Shown piece by piece: positions 57,760 to 64,000 of a DNA stretch of 64,000 nucleotides. The DNA comes from Saposhnikovia divaricata (lineage: Eukaryota > Streptophyta > Magnoliopsida > Apiales > Apiaceae). A program made the position numbers and the translations under genes. The stretch covers positions 179,562,148 through 179,626,147 of the forward strand of contig CM071598.1 of NCBI GenBank assembly GCA_036435485.1, read 5' to 3'. Numbering within the stretch: position 1 is the stretch's first letter; each line of letters begins with the position of its first letter. The notes beneath the pieces were generated by a model. The model saw only the letters and a program-made list of their open reading frames with translations, had not been told where the DNA came from and ran no database searches.

Positions 57760-58063
57760 TTAGTAGGTACAAAAATTATTTAGTTTTAACCACTGTAAGT
57801 TTTGACTATGTTTAGCCAACGTACTTCTCAATGAATGCCTTTCGTGTTTAGATTCAGAAATTGTCCACCTTTCTGTTTCCAGCTCATCTTGCTTTCTCTT
57901 GGTTTTTGATAATTTCACCTCCTTTAAGAGCATTTGCTTCTCTTCTGTGTCCAATTTGGATTTCCTTAACATAGCTGACAAAATTGTGTCTTTCTGTTCC
58001 AAGTCTTTGCGCATTCTCATAAGTTCCATGGATAGTTTTTGAGTCATCGAGACAGATTGTTCC
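57760..58063 (-). pseudogene. Coiled-coil exon fragment, left arm copy
   Basis: Minus-strand ORF with heptad-like charged sequence (SMELMRMRKDLEQKDTILSA, MLLKEVKLSKTKRKQDELE). It is opposite to the zinc-finger exon in the same arm, so an inversion has occurred. It ends in TAG soon after NNFCTY. Homologous to 58373-58676. Confidence 0.65.
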
Positions 58064-58078
58064 TTCTTCTCTTGACTA

Positions 58079-58315
58079 TGGGTGCTTTGGATTTAAATTT
58101 TGAACTGGTTGGAACTTTATGGGGTTTTGTTGGTATGTTAACATGATTCTTGAGTTCTCAACCATTTTAAACTATAAATATCACTCTGTGGAAGAGTGTG
58201 ACATGTATAAACTTTGGGAACCAACTGTTTTTCTTTTATCAGAGGATATCTCATGATTGATGTCTCTGAGTCCATTGTGGATGTGAAGATGCCACAGGAA
58301 CATGCTATTTTTCGT
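58079..58315 (+). repeat. Direct repeat unit within the spacer (second copy 61209-61444)
   Basis: ~237 bp, ~95% identical by eye to 61209-61444. Both contain a TTTTATCAG acceptor-like site followed by exon-like codons GYLMIDVSESIVDVKMPQEH (left) or GYLTIDVSESIVDVKMLQEN (right). A partial third copy is at about 59520-59622. Confidence 0.8.
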
Positions 58316-58676
58316 CAAAAACTATCTTAAATTGAAACTATCCATGGAACTTATGAGAATGCGCAAAGACTTGGAACAATCTGTCTCGATGACTCAAAAA
58401 CTATCCATGGAACTTATGAGAATGTGCAAAGACTTGGAACAGAAAGACATAATTTTGTCAGCTATGTTAAGGAAATCCAAATTGGATACAGAAGAGAAGC
58501 AAATGCTCTTGAAGGAGGTGAAATTATCAAAAACCAAGAGAAAGCAAGATGAGCTGGAAATAGAAAGGTGGACAATTTCTGAATCTAAACACGAAAGGCA
58601 TTCATTGAGAAGTATGTTGTCTAAACATAGTCAAAACTTACAGTGGCTAAAACTAAATAATTTTTGTACCTACTAA
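58302..58676 (+). pseudogene. Coiled-coil exon fragment, right arm copy, with a 61-bp internal duplication
   Basis: Encodes the same coiled coil as 57760-58063, with KLSMELMRMRKDLEQ present twice (58337-58380 and 58398-58441). The inner end is fused to the spacer exon at TTTTTCGTCAAAAAC. It ends at TAG. Not a complete gene. Confidence 0.65.
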
Positions 58677-58740
58677 ATATAGTTATAAGATAAATAGGTA
58701 TTTACTCAAAATTCATGCATATAATTGAAAACAGTTGTAC

Positions 58741-58929
58741 CTTGTGTTTTTCGGCTACTTGCTCTTCGAGGTAAGCTTCTGATTGAAGCCAAGTTCCACA
58801 TAAATTGCATGTTTTTGTTATTCCATTTTTGTAAATGTTTTTGTGCGTCCTTTCATTGTGCTGTTTAATTCCCTTACTCCAATAAAAAATGAACTTGCAA
58901 ATGTAACAGTAAAACTCTATTTTTGTCAT
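58741..58929 (-). pseudogene. C2H2 zinc-finger exon, right arm copy
   Basis: The first finger is intact (CYICKFIFYWSKGIKQHNER, then TH). The second keeps both Cys (CNLCGTW) but its first His is Gln (EEQVAEKH). So each arm has a different defect in the second finger. The frame is open through the exon, and the donor GTACAAC is conserved. Confidence 0.65.
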
Positions 58930-59100
58930 CTACAAATTCAAACAACAATTAATAATATTAACGTATGAAAAGAAGTTAGGTTTACATAGAAACACGAATC
59001 TACACAAGTAATCTACATAAATAATCTGTTAGGTTTACATAGAAACACGAATCTACATAAGTAATCTAGAGGATTAATTAATTAATATTTAATAATATAA

Positions 59101-59414
59101 TGTTGTGTTTGGTTGGCATGAATGAATTAGAAGGGAATGGAATGAGATTTTGAACTAAATTATGGTAAAATTTTAATACTTTTCATTCCTTCCTCATTCC
59201 ATCTCTAACAAAATATATAAGAACTCAAGCATCCCTATTTTGGAAGGAATGCTCCATTCTTCCCCCTACCCATTTTCTTCACAAATCTCATCATAGGAAT
59301 TTTGCACCCATTCATTTTTTTCAAATCTTCCCTCTAATCTCTATAGTTTCCCTTTTATTTTTACTCACTCCATTCCATTCTATTCCATTCCATTCTCCCC
59401 AACCAAATACAACA
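59101..59414. mobile_element. Tourist/Harbinger-like MITE (314 bp), right arm
   Basis: TGTTGTGTTTGGTTGG to, inverted, TGTTGTATTTGGTTGG, flanked by TAA (59098-59100 and 59415-59417). Same element as 56910-57204. Confidence 0.75.
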
Positions 59415-59417
59415 TAA

Positions 59418-60069
59418 GGCTATATTTGTTGGCAGACTATATAATCTATTCAATATTTATGATGTGTACCTAAGGTGATGTCTCTGATTGTTTAAAATGT
59501 CTCAAAGCCTCAACCTTTTTAAATTACATATGCAAGTTTGGATTTGGGACCTTATGGGGTTTTGTTGGTATGTTAAGATGATTCTCGAGGTCTCAACCTT
59601 TTTAAACGTATAAATATCTGGAATTGCAAATTTCATGACTTGCTTGAATGTTGAATTTGGACTTCATGACTTGCTCATTTTGATTTCAGAACAGAACCAA
59701 GCTTGGAACTTGGAGACCGATGATGAGTTGGAGGCATGCAGTGATCGGTAGATAGCAGAGAGGTAATGATTCCAAAGATTTTTTATAAGTTGGTTGCTCC
59801 CATGTTCATCTCTAATGTTTTGAACACAAAAGATTGCTTTTTTTTAGGAGAGTTTGTTAGATTTGCTGTTGTTTGAGTAATGAAAATCAACCACAGAAGC
59901 TCACAAGCCGTGGTGGCTACCTACGAGGTGTCCTCTGCTACTTCTTTAATCATGCTTCCTTTCCTATATCACGAGAACTACACTCCTGAACAAACCACTG
60001 ACCAGTTTATCTGAAAGTTGTTACGTTTTCTAGATCACTAAACATGTAATGCATCATCCTTCAGGCATT
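59418..60069 (+). other. Host-gene-like fragments with a partial direct repeat
   Basis: 59473-59622 resembles 61108-61310. An exon-like block at 59690-59761 has a TTGATTTCAG acceptor and a GAGAG-GTAATG donor but a short frame with a stop. No gene can be named. Confidence 0.4.
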
Positions 60070-60292
60070 TTATGATGTGGAATGGGCATCCGTTGATACC
60101 GCGAATCATGGAATTACAATTTTTCTGGCCAAAAATATTATTTCTTTGACATCTCGCAAACAAAAAACATTCTCTTGGTCATCAACTGAATCCAAGTGCA
60201 AGTCATTGGAAGATACTGCAGCTGAACTAATCTAACCCATTCCTTATTTGATGAGTTAGGTTTCGGTTTACTAGGTCCTCCTACTCTCTGGT
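60070..60292 (+). pseudogene. Fossil copia RNase H fragment
   Basis: Broken frames encode DVEWASVD, then ISLTSRKQKTFSWSSTESK and DTAAELI, then LLDELGFGLLGPPTLWC. These align with the conserved copia RNase H block (normally DADWAG, ISWSSKKQ, SSTEAEY, AELTWL, LWCDN). It is unrelated to the intact elements above and much older. Confidence 0.7.
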
Positions 60293-61208
60293 GTTTTACT
60301 TGTGTACATTTCTTGCTTGATGTATTTTTATGAACTCTCTCTTCAAGTATTACTTGTGTATGATATTGTAAAATTTAGTCAATTCTGTTGTAAATTTATC
60401 CAGTGATGAGGAACTAAATCTTTGTCTCTACTAGTTGTCCTGCATCATCCAGACTTTTGCATCTGAATATGTATTGCTGTAAGAAACTGGCACTTGTTCT
60501 TTGAAAATGTCAATGTCAATGGAGGAGCAAATGCTCTTGAGTACACTTTGGGTGCTACATGTAAATTTCCAGGGTTGTTTTGAGAACATGCAAAATGGAT
60601 TCTGCAGTTGCATTTTTTTGAGGTAGTTTTCCCACATAACAAGTATGTTTAATGAAAATTAGGACCATGCTCTGGTCTTTCGTGAATCTCGAAGTTGAAG
60701 TTATCTAATAATCATATTTCTTTTTAGGTGCTCTTTGTGTTGCAACTTTATTGAATGAGATGAAGCATAGTGGTTAGTACTCTAGTTATGGTGCGATTTC
60801 GATGTGCATAGGTTTCTATCTCCCCAGAGTTGTTTTAAGAATTCACTAATTACTATGATTATAATAAATGCTTATATCCATCTCAACTATAATAATGTGC
60901 CGGTGGTTGTCACATATACTACATGACCTTGTTGTAATAACAGAGTTTAGTTTAGAAGTTAGAACATGCAAATGGATTCTGGAGCTGCATCTGGCTACAG
61001 TTGTTTTCACACAAAGCAAGTCCGTACATGAAAATTAGGATCATGCTTTCTGGCCCTTCCAAGTTCTAAACCTCCAAGTAGAATTTAACGAATAAGCTTA
61101 TTGCATTATGGTGGTGATGCCTCTGATTGTTTAGTATGTCTCAAAGACTCAACCTTATCAAACTATATATGCAGACTGGATTTAAGTTTGGATTTGGGAC
61201 TTTAGGAA
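60293..61208 (+). other. Non-coding gene-fragment region with divergent duplications
   Basis: 60590-60720 and 60965-61090 share a diverged segment (GCAAATGGATTCTG, ATGAAAATTAGGA-CATGCT). It looks like intron or UTR material of a decayed gene. No supportable ORF. Confidence 0.4.
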
Positions 61209-61444
61209 GGGTGCTTTGGATTTAAATTTTGAACTGGTTAGAACTTTATGGGGTTTTGTTGGTATGTTAACATGATTCTTGAGGCCTCAACCATTTTAAA
61301 CTATAAATATCACTCTGTAGAAGAGTGTGACATGTATGAACTGTGGGAACCAACGGTATTTCTTTTATCAGGGGATATCTCACGATTGATGTCTCTGAGT
61401 CCATTGTGGATGTGAAGATGCTACAGGAAAATGCTATTTTTCGT
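61209..61444 (+). repeat. Direct repeat unit (partner of 58079-58315)
   Basis: The exon-like part continues here as FRVILDDLQ and then TAG, unlike the left copy, which is fused to the coiled coil. This copy probably shows the ancestral arrangement. Confidence 0.8.
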
Positions 61445-62563
61445 GTGATTTTGGACGACTTACAGTAGGCATTAAGAATAATTGGAATACAATTTTGCAA
61501 GGCATTCATCTAATGTTTATTACGCTCATAAAGCTTTTAACATTCACTGAAACTTCTGCCTAGAGTTTCGATTTTTCTGTGGAAATGGAATGGAATACTT
61601 TCAACATATGTATTCCTCAAGACCTGAACAGGCTTAACTCATGTTGCTATATGTAAATGGTGTCAGAGATGGGATGGGGATGAGGATGCGGATCACATTG
61701 TTTGGGACTACACCAGCTAGATGGGCTAGGGAGTTTGTATGGAACCTGTGGAATATTCAAGGAGATGAAAGAGTCAGAAACAGAGCTTATATGAAAAATT
61801 GAAGGACATTGTTTAAAGGGAAGCTTTTGCAATTATCTTGAGGAATGGTAATAGCTGCGACTTTGTGGTCTCTCTAGCTCTGCAGAAATCAAATGGTATT
61901 CGGAAGAGTAAAATGGGATCCCAAACCGCTAGAATTCATCATCTACAAAAGATTGGAGGAATGGTGCAAAAATTACATTACATGATTATTGCAATCTAAA
62001 ATGCAAGTTACAACTTGCTGCGCTTATCTTAGTTTTGTAAAAAAATTGAAAATATGAATATTTTTTATAATTTCTCTATTTTTCTCCAATTAATTAAAAT
62101 ATATTCAAGCATAGGATAAACAGATGATTAGGAATTTAAGCAGCACCGTAGCAGTACCAAAGCGACATGTCAAGTGTTGCGAAGAAAATATTTTATATTC
62201 GAATCAACTAATAACCATTTTAAGTGGCAAACATTCATTTCATGCACTCACATTCACTTTATTTTCTTTCCAACCTCTACCTTGTCCAATTATCTTTCAC
62301 GTCATCTTGCCAACAAAATTGTTACGAATATAGGATTATTTCTGCCAAGTTTTTTCAAAAAAAAAAAAAAGAATTGATCTCTGGGCCCAAAATATGACAC
62401 GATTTGTGGACATCACTTAAATATATACCATTCTCCTATGGACTATACAGATCATATCTTATTTTCTAATTACAGGTTACGGCTCAAGATTTATCAATTT
62501 CTGGACTCTGGTATGATTCACGAAAACTCATGGGCTTTCCGGCTTTCCTCACATTTTCATATA
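61445..62563 (+). other. Interval without a supportable gene
   Basis: Contains an A13 tract near 62358. Short ORFs on either strand have no recognisable product. Confidence 0.5.
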
Positions 62564-62738
62564 CAGTTAAACCTCGATAAATGAATATGCTCGGGACTGA
62601 AAAATTTTATTCATTAATCGAGATTATTCATTTATCGAGATAAAAAATACACTATTTCTATTATGTCGGGACCGAAAGAAATTATTCGTTTAATGAGGTT
62701 ATTCGTTTATCAAATATTCATTTATCGAGGTTCTACTG
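62564..62738. mobile_element. Emigrant-like MITE (pogo/Tc1-mariner group), 175 bp
   Basis: Terminal repeats CAGTTAAACCTCGATAAATG and, inverted, CAGTAGAACCTCGATAAATG, flanked by TA on both sides (62562-62563, 62739-62740). The ends closely resemble the 24-bp Emigrant terminus. Several internal ATTCATTTATCGAG copies make the whole element one foldback. Confidence 0.85.
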
Positions 62739-62951
62739 TATTCGATTATCAAAACTCATTCATTTGTAGAAATGGACAAGGAACCAGAATAGGACTGGCC
62801 CTACACTACTATAATTTTGAGGCCCATATCTGCTGTACATAACCCAAATTTCTATTCGATGTACTCGTTCTTTGTTTTGAGTCCTCAACTCCGTTTGCCT
62901 ACGCTCTTTAGTATCAATTTTTTTTTTCTTTTGAAGGTGCGCTCTTTATTA

Positions 62952-63232
62952 CTCCATTTGTCCTCTTGTTTTCTTTACATTGTGTTTGGACACGAAAATC
63001 AAGAATAGTACATGTAATATTGTTATAATAAATGAAATAGTGAGTGTAATAATAATTTTATTATTAAAATAAGTGAGTAGTGGGTGTAATAGTGTAAAGT
63101 GTTGGAAAAGTGGAGTGAAGTAGTGGATGTAATAATGTTTTTTATTGTTAAAATTTACTATTTTTAATAATGCAAAGAATTGATGGCACGTTCCAAAAAA
63201 GAAAGTGTAAAGAAATGAGATGGACAGAGGAA
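62952..63232. mobile_element. Stowaway-like MITE, degenerate
   Basis: The left end CTCCATTTGTCCTC ... TTCTTTACA pairs with the right end TGTAAAGAAATGAGATGGAC, with TA-rich flanks. The interior is an imperfect foldback. Family assignment is from the CTCC-x-TGTCC end. Confidence 0.6.
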
Positions 63233-64000
63233 ATATATCTTATTATCATTGCATGAAATGAAAGTTCAAAACAGACCGAAGCACTATTTAAATTACTTAA
63301 AAAAATTATTAAGAGCTTTTTTGATAAATTAATTGATAAAAATATTTTTTTGCAATTTTACTTTTGTTAAAAATAGCTATTTGCAAATTTACCATCTTAA
63401 TTGCAAAATTACCTTCTTTTTTTTTTTTTGCAAAAATAATAATTTTTTAATAAATATAAAAAAAATTACCCCTGCCTGCAGGGCCGACTGCCACATCAGC
63501 CGACACTTCTCTTGACCAGTCAACTGTCATGTCAGTAGGGGGACCCACTGCCATGTCATCTGGCACGTCAGCATGGGTGGAACCACTTGCCTCGTCAACT
63601 GCCACGTCAGTAGGGTGGGACCCACTTGCCACGTGGCACCTACTCAGCATAGTACAGTAAGCGCACAATCAGCATATTATAATTATAATTATAATTATTA
63701 AATAAAAAAATATAAATATATAATAGTATAAAATAAATAAAATAATATATTTGCAATGAATTTGAGAAAATGATATATTTGCAAAACAAAGTAGTAAACA
63801 TAGTATTTTTTTTATAAATTCTCTGTTATTTATTTTTAAACTAGCCCATTGAATTACTTAAATAAACTTGTATTTGATACTCGAAAATTGATTTTTTACC
63901 ATTCACTTATTCGATGACCGGATGCTCAAAATGACCATCAATTTTATGGGGTGGTATTGTATTATGATTTTTAATGACAATACTTGGTGTAATAACTTTT
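63233..64000 (+). other. AT-rich end of the window with a GC-rich island
   Basis: 63468-63660 stands out as GC-rich with six near-copies of CTGCCACGTCAG; the rest is AT-rich with TTTGCAAATT-type motifs on both sides. This could be a further small DNA transposon, but no clean TIR was found. The minus-strand ORF at 63447-63668 is a product of the repeats. Confidence 0.5.

Larger units (their letters stand above)
56907..58063 (+). repeat. Left arm of a ~1.1-kb inverted duplication
   Basis: Pairs with 58373-59417 across a 309-bp spacer. The outer edge coincides with the TTA target site of a MITE. The left arm is longer because it has a ~125-bp tandem duplication (~57185-57430). By eye the arms are well over 90% identical in alignable parts. 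Confidence 0.9.
58373..59417 (-). repeat. Right arm of the inverted duplication
   Basis: Reverse complement of the left arm, including coiled-coil exon, zinc-finger exon, intron and MITE. It ends with the TAA that mirrors the left TTA. Confidence 0.9.

Noticed and set aside
61647..61832. Minus-strand 61-codon ORF
   Set aside because: No recognisable product; repetitive HPHP tail from a GGATGGGGATG-type sequence.
62124..62377. Overlapping ~68-codon ORFs near 62.2 kb
   Set aside because: No motif, weak starts, and one ends in an A-tract; treated as chance.

Overview
The window is plant nuclear DNA, most likely from a eudicot (possibly an asterid; the species cannot be named from this). It is AT-rich, has almost no ordinary host genes, and consists mainly of nested transposable elements of plant-specific lineages: Sirevirus-type Ty1/copia, Tekay/Del-type and Athila-like Ty3/gypsy, a Tnt1/Tork-type copia, CACTA, Helitrons and MITEs. 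No rRNA, tRNA or CRISPR was seen.

Layout. 1-9685: a Sirevirus copia copy (+), cut by the window edge, with intact pol, an antisense 85-aa gene, a 1170-aa downstream ORF and a 509-bp 3' LTR. It sits in a decayed Tekay-type gypsy (gypsy-1, pol 9686-11729) whose ~3.7-kb 3' LTR (11770-14056 plus 29392-30817) is split by a complete 15.3-kb gypsy-2 on the minus strand (14057-29386; two ~4.55-kb LTRs; TSD TTCTT). Gypsy-1 in turn sits at the terminal hairpin of a Helitron (30818-34283), which also carries a 2.37-kb solo LTR (31674-34044, TSD GATAT). A second Helitron abuts it (34284-35303). 36494-41509: a CACTA element with an internally deleted Tork-type copia inside (36666-40484, TSD ACTAA). 41587-50070: a second Sirevirus copy of the same family, minus strand, degraded and truncated. 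50071-52726: a PPR-gene fragment lying just inside a gypsy PBS and LTR. 52960-54572: an Athila-like LTR end, PBS and gag remnant. 55.7-62 kb: host-gene fragments, including a ~1.1-kb inverted duplication of a C2H2/coiled-coil gene, MITEs and a copia RNase H fossil. 62.5-64 kb: small MITEs and AT-rich DNA.

The most interesting object is the Sirevirus family. Besides gag-pol it carries a sense ORF after pol and, divergently oriented from it, a small antisense gene with its own TATA-like box, a good ATG context and polyadenylation-like sequence. Between the two copies this 85-codon ORF differs at 10 sites, 8 of them synonymous, although each copy is otherwise free to drift. That suggests selection for an encoded microprotein. 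The same family carries the octamer AAACTCTG/CAGAGTTT far more often than chance, in several coding frames, in spacers and as palindromic pairs in the LTR.

Coordinates of element ends were read by eye from terminal motifs and target-site duplications. Family names rest on recognised protein motifs, not on a database search.
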